Source: Candidatus Aminicenantota bacterium
GTDB lineage: Bacteria > Acidobacteriota > Aminicenantia > Aminicenantales > Saccharicenantaceae
DNA length: 33,544 bases
Direction of reading: 5' to 3'
NCBI GenBank assembly: GCA_002877915.1
Contig: PNJE01000029.1
Span: forward strand, 1 to 33,544
The position numbers and the translations under genes are program-made. The stretch's first letter is position 1. Every line of letters starts with the position of its first letter. The notes below the pieces were generated by a model. It had not been told where the DNA came from. It saw nothing but the letters and a program-made list of their open reading frames with translations, and searched no databases. Positions 1-6,777 of the stretch are shown one piece after another.

Positions 1-116
1 CAATCAAGAAAATGGCTTGTGGCTTTCGCAACCGAGAACATTTTAAAATCGCTATTTACTTCCATTGCGGTGACTTAAACCTTTACCCTGAAACCCACTA
101 AAATGGCTGATGAGCC
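1..116 (+). mobile_element. Right end of a truncated (by window edge) insertion sequence, possibly ISL3-like
   Basis: The first ~100 bases encode the C-terminus of a transposase, followed by a short non-coding end. The likely outer boundary is the small palindrome GGCTgatgAGCC at 105-116, so the terminal inverted repeat read inward would begin GGCTCATC. The next bases (117-124, taaaaaat) would be one copy of an 8-bp target duplication if this is ISL3-like. The other IS end lies outside the window, so neither the repeat nor the duplication can be confirmed. The boundary is about 30 bp upstream of the nitroreductase start. Family assignment is from recalled similarity only. Confidence 0.55.
3..101 (+). 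CDS. Transposase, C-terminal fragment (5' part outside window)
   Basis: Frame 3 is open from the window edge to the TAA at 99-101, giving 32 residues. They contain the strings ACGFRNREHFK and IYFHCGDLNLYPETH. These match the well-known end of DDE transposases of the ISL3/IS204-like type, where a GFRNxExF motif is followed by a short tail with HCGxLDLYP. The catalytic DDE residues lie upstream, outside the window, so whether the element is intact cannot be judged. The gene ends about 15 bp before the proposed IS terminus, the usual compact arrangement for such elements. The transposase call is fairly firm; the exact family is not. Confidence 0.6.
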   Translation: MKKMACGFRNREHFKIAIYFHCGDLNLYPETH

Positions 117-146
117 TAAAAAATTTAATGATAAGAAGAGGGAAGA

Positions 147-701
147 ATGGATATGTCCCTGGATGAAATAATCAGGCAAAGGAGAAGTATCCGCCGGTAT
201 CTTTCAAAACCGGTCGAAAGGGAAAAAATTATAGCCTGCCTGGAAGCTGCTCGCTTAGCTCCTTCGGCCGAAAATAGCCAGCCGTGGCGTTTCCTGGTTA
301 TAGACGATTCTGAACTTAAAGTTAAGGTGGCCGAAAAAGCCTTTTCTGGTATTTACTCTATGTGCCGATTTGCCGCTCAGGCTCCAGTTTTAGTCCTCCT
401 CCTGGCCAAGCCAGATATTCTGGCCAACCGGTTAGGAAAGTTAATTCAGGGCACTCAATTTTATCTTCTGGATGTAGGGATAGCTGGTGAGCACTTTGTC
501 CTAAAGGCTGAAGAGTTGGGGTTAGGAAGTTGCTGGATTGGGTGGTTTAATCAAAGAGCCGTCCGAAAACTTCTGAGAATACCCAGGGGATTTCACTTAG
601 TAGCCATAATCGCCGTCGGCTATCCAGAAAAAAGGCCAACCGGGGAACATTTGAGAAAGCCCCTGGAAGAAATTGCCTGGTTTAATCGTCTTGGAAAATA
701 A
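147..701 (+). CDS. Nitroreductase family protein (FMN-dependent oxidoreductase)
   Basis: The 184-residue protein has the classic nitroreductase layout. The N-terminal RQRRSIRRY (about 10-18) supplies the basic FMN-phosphate-binding residues, SAENSQPWRF (about 40-49) is the second flavin contact, and GLGSCWIGWF (about 125-134) is the usual C-terminal-half motif before the AVGYPEKRP end. Family members are homodimeric cytoplasmic FMN enzymes reducing nitroaromatics, quinones or flavins with NAD(P)H; the short length suits the small subgroup common in anaerobes. The substrate cannot be told. The ATG at 147 follows AGAGGGAAGA, a reasonable Shine-Dalgarno; a second ATG at 153 is possible. It ends 27 bp before the metallophosphoesterase and is probably cotranscribed with it. 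No convincing promoter lies in the 30 bp between the insertion sequence and the start. Confidence 0.88.
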   Translation: MDMSLDEIIRQRRSIRRYLSKPVEREKIIACLEAARLAPSAENSQPWRFLVIDDSELKVKVAEKAFSGIYSMCRFAAQAPVLVLLLAKPDILANRLGKLIQGTQFYLLDVGIAGEHFVLKAEELGLGSCWIGWFNQRAVRKLLRIPRGFHLVAIIAVGYPEKRPTGEHLRKPLEEIAWFNRLGK

Positions 702-728
702 ATTTATCTTGAAGGCTAAACGATTGCT

Positions 729-1889
729 ATGAGGAGTTCAGCAGTGATTATATTTATTACCGTAGTTCTTTTAATCTACGGCCTGGTCAACGGCTATATT
801 ATCTGGCGGGGAACCCAAGCTTTTACTGACTTCAGAGCTCTTCGGACGATATTTATTTTATTTTTCTTATTTTTAGTGTTGTGTTTCCCTTTCGGCCGAA
901 TTATCAATAGTCGGTCTCAATCGCCTTGGTCCCAGGGGCTGACGACTATCGGTTCTTACTACCTGGCGCTGATGATTTATCTGTTTTTCCTTTTAGGCCT
1001 CAAAGATATCATCAGTTGGCTGGCTAAATCTTTTCATTTAAAGGCCGCCTCAGCCAGATTTTTCTCCAGCTATCATCTTGCGACTTTTAGCCTAATTTTA
1101 CTGACTTCCCTGATTATTGTTTACTTCGGGCATCTTAACGCCGTTAATCCCCGATTGAAAGTCCTGGACTTAGGGATTGACAAAATAGTTCCTGGGAAAA
1201 GTGAACTTCGAGCAGTAATGATTTCCGATATTCATTTAGGAATTATCAATCGCTCAGGGCGGCTGGAATCTCTGGTTCAAAAGATCAATCAACTCCAACC
1301 AGAAGTGGTTTTTCTGGCCGGGGACATAGTAGACGAGGCTGTTTCGAAGGAAGAAGAAGAAAAGATGGTTGGCCAGCTCCAAAAAATTAAGGCTCCTTAT
1401 GGAATTTATGCCTGTCCGGGTAACCATGAATATTACGGTGGATTCGAGAAAAATATTTCCTATCTGAGGAAGGCGGGAGTAGTTGTCCTCTTGGATAAGG
1501 CAGTGAAAGTTCAGGATCTTTTTTATGTTATCGGCCGGAAAGACTGGGCCGCAGTCAGGTTGGGTGAAAAAAGACTTTCGTTAGAAGGAATTATCAAGCG
1601 AGATGGCGTTGATAAAAGCCGGCCGATTATTGTTCTGGATCATCAGCCGCTTCACTTAGAAGAGGCCGAAAAAGCCGGGGTTGATCTTCAGCTTTCCGGA
1701 CATACTCATGCCGGGCAGCTATTTCCGTTCAATTTAATCAATAAGCTGGTGTATGAGAAAAATTGGGGCTACCTGAAGAAAGGCCAGACTCATATTTATG
1801 TTTCCTCAGGAGCTGGAACCTGGGGGCCGGCGGTCAGGACTGGGAGTCGCTCGGAGATAATTCTTCTTTGCCTATTTTTTAAAAAATAA
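729..1889 (+). CDS. Membrane-anchored metallophosphoesterase (calcineurin-like, YaeI-type)
   Basis: The 386-residue protein has about four hydrophobic segments in its first 135 residues (roughly 5-25, 40-53, 75-95, 115-135), then a calcineurin-like phosphoesterase domain. The dimetal motifs are intact: SDIHLG (D167, H169), AGDIVDE (D199), PGNHEYYGG (N232, H233), LDHQP (H305) and SGHTHAGQLFP (H325, H327). Membrane relatives such as YaeI/YkuE act on lipid-linked or nucleotide phosphodiesters, but the substrate here is unknown. The orientation of the catalytic domain cannot be fixed from sequence alone. The start has a weak Shine-Dalgarno (GAAGG, rather distant), and translation may depend on the upstream nitroreductase. 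It converges on the ompH-like gene with an 81-bp gap that holds only an AT-rich inverted repeat at 1894-1914. Confidence 0.88.
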   Translation: MRSSAVIIFITVVLLIYGLVNGYIIWRGTQAFTDFRALRTIFILFFLFLVLCFPFGRIINSRSQSPWSQGLTTIGSYYLALMIYLFFLLGLKDIISWLAKSFHLKAASARFFSSYHLATFSLILLTSLIIVYFGHLNAVNPRLKVLDLGIDKIVPGKSELRAVMISDIHLGIINRSGRLESLVQKINQLQPEVVFLAGDIVDEAVSKEEEEKMVGQLQKIKAPYGIYACPGNHEYYGGFEKNISYLRKAGVVVLLDKAVKVQDLFYVIGRKDWAAVRLGEKRLSLEGIIKRDGVDKSRPIIVLDHQPLHLEEAEKAGVDLQLSGHTHAGQLFPFNLINKLVYEKNWGYLKKGQTHIYVSSGAGTWGPAVRTGSRSEIILLCLFFKK

Positions 1890-1970
1890 TAAGACCAATT
1901 TAAATTCAATTGGTTAGCGAAATTTAAATATTTCTTTAGAGCCAGTTTTTTTTATTTGAAGAAGCCGTTT

Positions 1971-2534
1971 TCATTTTCCGGTGCTGGTATTTTTAGAAGC
2001 ATCATATCTTTTAACGACTTCCTCAGTAATATCAAAGGACGGGGTATAATAAATGAGACCCGAAGCGCTCAGGTCAAAAACCAGCTGGTAACCTCTTTCT
2101 TTTACCAGTTGATCGACAATGGACAGCATTTCATCTCTGATTTTTTTAATTAGCTGGCTTTTAAATTGTTCAAAATCACGAGATGATTCTTGCTCGTACT
2201 TTTGTCTGTCGGCTTCTTTCTTATCAATCTGCAGTTGAAGCTGAGTCAGGGCTTCCTGACTTAAAGTTAATTTTTGCTCAGTCAGTTTATCTTTAAGCGC
2301 TTTAAGCTCGTCTTCTCTATTTTTAATTTCAGCCTTGATTTGGTCTTCTTTTTCTTTAAGTATAGCTACTGCTTTTTTCCCTTCGGCTGATTGGTCAAAG
2401 GCTTTTTGGGAATTAATGATGGCTATGCGGGGAGTTTCCTGGGCCTGTCCCGGCAGGGATATCAGGGATATTAAGATTAAAATCAAGCCAAGAATAACGG
2501 CTGGGGGTGACCACAGTTGTTTCTTTGTTATCAT
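1971..2534 (-). CDS. OmpH/Skp family periplasmic chaperone
   Basis: The 187-residue protein starts with a signal peptide (hydrophobic about 11-27, likely cleavage after GQAQ near residue 32). The mature N-terminus PRIAIINSQKAFDQSAEGK is the typical Skp strand-plus-helix opening. A long charged coiled coil follows at about 55-125 (heptad-rich K, E and Q), then a return helix and the C-terminal strand element YQLVFDLSASGLIYY, also typical. Skp-family trimers hold unfolded outer-membrane proteins in the periplasm with their coiled-coil tentacles. The ATG has a strong TAGGAGG ribosome site. It is the last gene of the seven-gene minus-strand run, 34 bp after the aminotransferase. The usual neighbours bamA and lpxD are not adjacent, so this may be a second, specialised copy. 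Confidence 0.9.
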   Translation of the reverse strand: MITKKQLWSPPAVILGLILILISLISLPGQAQETPRIAIINSQKAFDQSAEGKKAVAILKEKEDQIKAEIKNREDELKALKDKLTEQKLTLSQEALTQLQLQIDKKEADRQKYEQESSRDFEQFKSQLIKKIRDEMLSIVDQLVKERGYQLVFDLSASGLIYYTPSFDITEEVVKRYDASKNTSTGK

Positions 2535-2568
2535 TAAAACCTCCTAAATCTCAGCCTTTTCATGTTTT

Positions 2569-3681
2569 TTATTTTATATGTTTCAGACTTTGAGCGACTC
2601 TATCAAGAGCGGCGGTTAAATACTCTTGATTTGAACCATAACCAAGGCGCAAGTGCCCGTCGAGCTCGAAGTGATCACCCGGGACCAAGAGAACGCTTTT
2701 TTCTTGACGGATTTTTTCTACCAGCTCAGTGGAATTTATTTTCAGTCGATAGCCGGCAAAGAGAATGGCCCCAGCCTGCGGTTGATGGTAATAAAATAGG
2801 TCTCCGAAACTTTTAAGCCACTCTTCAAGAACTGGAAGGTTGGAGTTAAGAATTCGACGGGTTCTTCCTAAGAGCTTTTTTCTCCTCTCCGGTTGAAGGG
2901 CAACAGCCGCCAGATAATCAGTCAGGGCGGAGACTGAAATAGTGGTATAATCGTGATAAGTCCAGATTTTTTTTACCAGTTGTTCAGGACCCACCAGCCA
3001 GCCCAGTCTCAGTCCAGGAAGACCATAAGCTTTAGATAACCCTCCGACTACTATTACTTTTTCATAGCTTCCCCAGAAGGAGGAAGTCTCCTGGCCATTT
3101 CTTTCTGCCCCGCGATAAACTTCATCCACCAATAACCAGGCCCCGGCTTTTTCAGCTAAGCGAATTATTTCCTTTCGAGCTTCCTGGCTCAGGATGGACC
3201 CGGTTGGATTATTGGGATTAGTTAGTATTATTAGCTTAGTAGAGGGAGTAATAAGCTTAGGCAAATCATTCAAATCTGGTTGCCAGCCGAGCTCCTCTTT
3301 AAGCCAGAGCGGCTTGACTCTTCCACCAAAAGCTCGACTGAGCCCCCACATCTGCATGTAATTGGGGAGTTCAAAAATGACTTCATCTCCGGGTTCCAGG
3401 AGGCTCCAAACGATGAGAAAATTCGCTTCAGAGGAACCGGCGGTTACCATAATCTGTTCGAGGCCTATTCCAGGATACAAGCGGGAAATGTTTTCTCGCA
3501 GAGGTGGGGTGCCATTGGTCTGGGTATAGCCCAGCTCCTTTTTGAATAATTCTTTTATTTCCTCCGGGGTTAAGAGTTCTTCCAGATTAAGAGGATGGAC
3601 GCCGCTTTCAGACAAATTATATTCAACCACGTTTTCCCAGAGAGATTGCATTCTTTCCATTTTGAAAATTTCAATTTTCAT
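2569..3681 (-). CDS. Class I/II PLP-dependent aminotransferase
   Basis: The 370-residue protein is a fold-type I aminotransferase. Seen in order are TAGSSEANFL (about 80-89, cofactor phosphate binding), NPNNPTGS (155-162), LVDEVYRG (D186, pyridine-nitrogen contact) and GGLSKAYGLPGLRLGW (K217, Schiff-base lysine; R225 phosphate contact). It resembles the branch holding aspartate aminotransferase-like and capreomycidine-synthase-like enzymes. The N-terminus is short and contains an unusual SLWENVVEYNLSESGVHPL segment where other members bind the substrate. The acceptor is unknown. The ATG at 3681 is preceded by AGGAG; an internal ATG at 3660 is a weaker alternative. It lies 27 bp after the membrane-protein gene and 34 bp before the chaperone gene, within the same transcription unit, though it has no obvious link to phosphohydrolase function. 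Confidence 0.87.
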   Translation of the reverse strand: MKIEIFKMERMQSLWENVVEYNLSESGVHPLNLEELLTPEEIKELFKKELGYTQTNGTPPLRENISRLYPGIGLEQIMVTAGSSEANFLIVWSLLEPGDEVIFELPNYMQMWGLSRAFGGRVKPLWLKEELGWQPDLNDLPKLITPSTKLIILTNPNNPTGSILSQEARKEIIRLAEKAGAWLLVDEVYRGAERNGQETSSFWGSYEKVIVVGGLSKAYGLPGLRLGWLVGPEQLVKKIWTYHDYTTISVSALTDYLAAVALQPERRKKLLGRTRRILNSNLPVLEEWLKSFGDLFYYHQPQAGAILFAGYRLKINSTELVEKIRQEKSVLLVPGDHFELDGHLRLGYGSNQEYLTAALDRVAQSLKHIK

Positions 3682-3708
3682 AAATTGCTCCTGAAGATAA
3701 TTTTAAAT

Positions 3709-4536
3709 TTAGATTTCTACTTTTAAAGGCTTCTTCAAGGCAAAGCCTATAATTAAAGAAAGAAGAAAATAAGCCACTAACCAGTGAATCTTAATTCCAA
3801 GAAAATCCAGCCTCTGGAGCGGGTAATTCAGCTCTATTTCTTTTATATAAGAATTAGCCGGCAAGGGCTTTTCTCCGGGATAAAGAAGTTCCAGCCATAA
3901 ATTCCGGCGATCACGGCGAGGAGAGATTCGCTGCCTACTTTTTCCATCTATAACTATATCTTTAAGATATCTTTCTCCGTCGACGACAATTACCAGCGGC
4001 TGACTGGATTGGCCTTCTATTTTGAGCCGCCAGTCAGCTTCATTTTCGTCAATTATCCTTAAAACAGGAGAATCAATTGTTACTTCTGGAGGGACTTCTA
4101 AATTCAAGTTCAGCCGATCTACTTCCATCTGATTTATAAACCTGACTTTAAGCAATAAGGTTTCACCCGGTTCGACCGGACGATAATTGAACCAGAGGTT
4201 CATTTGGGCTAACAAAAGAAATACAGGAATTATCATAATTAATAAGGGCTTTAAATTAAGGATTAAATATCGGGCATTGGCCAGGAGAAGCTCCTTCTGG
4301 GTGGTTAGAATTGTCCTGTAGTCATTCTGAAAAAGCCTCATTTCCAGAAGATGGGCTTTAAGCTGATTTTTAACCTGGCTGATTGCTGCTTGATTTGAGG
4401 TTTTCTTATAAATGAATAGGACTAACAGGGCAGTAAGAAAAGAAAGGAAAGTCATTCCAGCCCAAGGATTTAACCGGATAAAGGGCCAGAGAGCTATTTT
4501 GACTATAAAGCCCACCGCCTGGTTAACCAACCACAT
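3709..4536 (-). CDS. Membrane protein with Oxa1/EMC3-like layout and a large extracytoplasmic domain
   Basis: I do not recognise a named family with certainty. The 275 residues hold an N-terminal amphipathic stretch (about 2-24), a membrane segment (about 27-43), a charged helical region with QVKNQLKAHLLEMRLFQND (about 54-72) running to about residue 90, a second membrane segment (about 93-112), a beta-rich domain (about 115-240) starting YRPVEPGETLLLKVRF, and a final membrane segment (about 248-266). The pattern TM, cytoplasmic helical hairpin, TM resembles the DUF106/EMC3/TMCO1 branch of the Oxa1 insertase superfamily, but the beta domain before the last TM is unlike those. The gene has an AAGGGG ribosome site and starts 19 bp after the 63-residue protein, so it is cotranscribed with the phosphohydrolases. 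An anchoring, insertion or partner role for them is inference. Confidence 0.6.
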   Translation of the reverse strand: MWLVNQAVGFIVKIALWPFIRLNPWAGMTFLSFLTALLVLFIYKKTSNQAAISQVKNQLKAHLLEMRLFQNDYRTILTTQKELLLANARYLILNLKPLLIMIIPVFLLLAQMNLWFNYRPVEPGETLLLKVRFINQMEVDRLNLNLEVPPEVTIDSPVLRIIDENEADWRLKIEGQSSQPLVIVVDGERYLKDIVIDGKSRQRISPRRDRRNLWLELLYPGEKPLPANSYIKEIELNYPLQRLDFLGIKIHWLVAYFLLSLIIGFALKKPLKVEI

Positions 4537-4555
4537 AATTACCCCTTTTTAAAAA

Positions 4556-4747
4556 TCAGGAAATATAGCCTAAACCTTTGAGTCGCTTCTTTATTTCCTC
4601 CTCTGAATCCGCCCCTTCGAATTTAGAAATTTCTTTTTCCAGCAGATGAAGGATAAACTCGTCAGCCGAGCTATACCCGGCTATCTCGGCAATCTTTACA
4701 ATTTTCTCATAAAGATCCTTTTCGATTTTAATTTTGGCTTTGCCCAT
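4556..4747 (-). CDS. Small ribbon-helix-helix-like protein (63 aa)
   Basis: A longer reading frame runs upstream to 4861, but it overlaps the phosphohydrolase gene and begins with a low-complexity out-of-frame stretch. The ATG at 4747 has a strong GAAAGGAG ribosome site and sits 29 bp after the upstream stop, so it is preferred. The 63 residues start KAKIKIEKDLYEKIVKIAE, a beta strand then helix, followed by GYSSADEFILHLLEKEI, a second helix. This is the ribbon-helix-helix (CopG/Arc) pattern, although the basic residues of a DNA-binding ribbon are modest. The C-terminus DSEEEIKKRLKGLGYIS resembles the tail found at the end of many sulfatase and phosphodiesterase proteins of the alkaline phosphatase superfamily (recalled, not searched). 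It could be a repressor of the operon or a small partner protein. Confidence 0.7.
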   Translation of the reverse strand: MGKAKIKIEKDLYEKIVKIAEIAGYSSADEFILHLLEKEISKFEGADSEEEIKKRLKGLGYIS

Positions 4748-4776
4748 CTTTTCTCCTTTCTTTTTTTCTTTTGAAT

Positions 4777-6777
4777 TTAGAAAATCGATTTTCCGGTCAT
4801 TTCGGCAGGAATTTCCAGGCCAAAAAGAGATAGAATTCCGGCGGTTACATCTTCGAGGCACGGATTATTTAATCTTATTGGTCGATTGCTGAAAAGTATG
4901 CCGGGAATGACTCCTGGAGCCGACATATGATCTCCACTCCACTTCTGAGGATTGTCTTCGATGAGTTCACGCGGGAAATTGCCGAGGGGTGAATTCCAGG
5001 AAATGCGATAATTGCGGTTAAAACCAAGAATGAGATCAGGGGCCAGGTCAACATAAGGGCCGTTAAATACTTCCTTGGTGATATAAGCCTTGAGAATAAC
5101 TTTTTCTCCGGTTTTGGGATCAACTACCTGTTCGAGTTTTTGAGCCAGTTCTTTAGTAAGCCGGTTCTTTTCGCTTTGTTCAACAATTCCCCGAGCTTCC
5201 CGACCTTTAAGGTTTAAATAGAGGGCATTTAAACCCACCCCATAAGCTTTGCTTCTGGACCAATCAGTTCCTTGGAAAAGGCTAATTTCCTCCGGTTTAT
5301 ATCCAGGTTCCAGATGATGGTAGCCATTCTGCAGAAGCCAGGTATTGAGATTAAAACCGCGGCGGAAGGGATTAAAGCCGTGGTCCGAAAGAACAATGAT
5401 GGCCGTATTTTTATCGGCTTTTTCCATGGCTAATTGCAGCGCTTTGTCCATTTGCTGGTAAGTTTTTTCTATAACCTGGCCAAATTCAGCGGCCAGCTTT
5501 TCATTATAGGCGGGATGCTGGCGATCAATCAGCCTAAAAAACATATGCTGTCTTTGATCGGTATTGGAAAAATAATAAAATAACACCCCCGACCTGAAAT
5601 TTCTGAGCTCATCTTCCAGCATGGCCATGGTTTCCTGGTAAACCAGCTCATCCTGGGTTAGAAATTCCTTTTCATCCAGGACATCATTTTCTAAGGCGGC
5701 GGTGTCGGCCGGTAGCCCTTTGGTGAAAAATGGTCCAAATTTGGCGGCCAGCTCCTTGGAATAGCTATCTGGAGTTGAAACGGGCAAAGCTGGGTCTGCT
5801 GGGTCAATATTAATAGGACTGACGTAAAGTTTGAATTTTGGACGAATCTCTTTGAGATAGAATAAACAAATTCCGCTGACTCCCTGGGTTGGGAGGAAAT
5901 CAAAACGGATTTTCTTCCAGCCGCTCCACTCTTTTTCGCGGAGAATGAATTCTTGATCCTGGTAAACAATTTTAGCCACTGGATTGACCGGGTCAAGGAA
6001 AACTTTAAAATCGACGAAAGTTTCAGGATTTCCTTTTTTGAAGGGATTATTTGGACCAGGAATCCGACCTTCAACCCGGTTCCCGATAACATAAACATCA
6101 TGCACCCTTCCGCCGCCACCATATTCTTCGGTCACCGTTTTGAATTCATTGGTGTAATAATTGAATAATCCATAGTAACCTTTTATGTCCGGGGTGCCCA
6201 TGCCAGAAAAAGTTCTTTGGTGAGTTTCAACTGGAGGGTAGTTAGAGGGGATTTTAAAAACCGTAGCGGGAATGTCATAGTCTTCCAGAATCTGCCAGAA
6301 AGCCCGTCCCCGGCGCAGGTTACGGACCTGGCCACCAGACAGCGGCAGGATTAAATTGCCTAATCGCAGGTTATGGCTGGCCGGAAGACTCTCGGAAGCT
6401 GAAAAAATCGGGAGGTAGGTTTTTGGGTCGCGGTGGACAAAGTCGAAAATGGCATGACCGCCTGGATTGGTGCCAGTGATAAAATTAGCCCAGGCCACCG
6501 GGCTCTGGGGAGGGATGCTGGTATTTAGAGGGCTGAAACTTCCACTGGCGGCCAGTTTTTTGAAGTAGGGAAGCTTACCTTCTTCCATATATCTTTGAAC
6601 CAGAACCGGGTCCATTCCATCGAATCCCAACACCAAAACCTTAAGCCCGGTTTCCCGACGACCCGAGGTTCGTAGAAGGGACAGGCCTGGTTTTATTAGC
6701 AGGCCGGCAGAAGCCCCCAGAATTAATTGCAAGAATTCTCGGCGCTTGAGCCCTTCAGTGTCTTTTTCTCCGGTCAT
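4777..6777 (-). CDS. Alkaline phosphatase superfamily phosphohydrolase (COG3379-like), Tat-exported
   Basis: The 666-residue protein opens with a twin-arginine signal: KRREFLQ (R12, R13) and a hydrophobic stretch to about residue 35. The enzyme domain shows the alkaline-phosphatase-superfamily metal ligands: GFDGMD (D53), the nucleophile region PPQSPVAWANFITG (S92), SNTDQRQHMFF (D and H), LSDHGFNPFRRG (D and H) and SGDHMSAPG (H). Family members cleave phosphomono- or diesters with two zinc ions; the substrate here is unknown. A middle region of about 150 residues separates the halves of the fold and has a counterpart in the 744-residue neighbour. The start has AAAGGTG upstream and overlaps the preceding gene by 23 bp, pointing to coupled translation. 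Tat export suggests that the enzyme folds, and perhaps takes up metal, before leaving the cytoplasm. Confidence 0.85.
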   Translation of the reverse strand: MTGEKDTEGLKRREFLQLILGASAGLLIKPGLSLLRTSGRRETGLKVLVLGFDGMDPVLVQRYMEEGKLPYFKKLAASGSFSPLNTSIPPQSPVAWANFITGTNPGGHAIFDFVHRDPKTYLPIFSASESLPASHNLRLGNLILPLSGGQVRNLRRGRAFWQILEDYDIPATVFKIPSNYPPVETHQRTFSGMGTPDIKGYYGLFNYYTNEFKTVTEEYGGGGRVHDVYVIGNRVEGRIPGPNNPFKKGNPETFVDFKVFLDPVNPVAKIVYQDQEFILREKEWSGWKKIRFDFLPTQGVSGICLFYLKEIRPKFKLYVSPINIDPADPALPVSTPDSYSKELAAKFGPFFTKGLPADTAALENDVLDEKEFLTQDELVYQETMAMLEDELRNFRSGVLFYYFSNTDQRQHMFFRLIDRQHPAYNEKLAAEFGQVIEKTYQQMDKALQLAMEKADKNTAIIVLSDHGFNPFRRGFNLNTWLLQNGYHHLEPGYKPEEISLFQGTDWSRSKAYGVGLNALYLNLKGREARGIVEQSEKNRLTKELAQKLEQVVDPKTGEKVILKAYITKEVFNGPYVDLAPDLILGFNRNYRISWNSPLGNFPRELIEDNPQKWSGDHMSAPGVIPGILFSNRPIRLNNPCLEDVTAGILSLFGLEIPAEMTGKSIF

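Noticed and set aside
263-272. The 10-base palindrome TTCGGCCGAA occurs three times (263-272, 891-900, 18022-18031), more than chance would suggest
   Set aside because: All copies are inside coding sequence and in two of them encode the common Ser-Ala-Glu codons; codon preference explains them better than a binding site.
1894-1914. Inverted repeat ACCAATT/AATTGGT between the metallophosphoesterase and chaperone genes
   Set aside because: It is AT-rich, short and lacks a T run, so termination is unlikely; a chance repeat cannot be excluded.
4748-4861. N-terminal extension of the 63-residue protein
   Set aside because: It overlaps the phosphohydrolase stop region, and the internal ATG has a much better ribosome site and begins the conserved fold.
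5691-6122. A 143-residue open frame inside the Tat-exported phosphohydrolase gene, same strand but other frame
   Set aside because: No recognisable domain or ribosome site, and it is fully contained in a gene with intact catalytic motifs.
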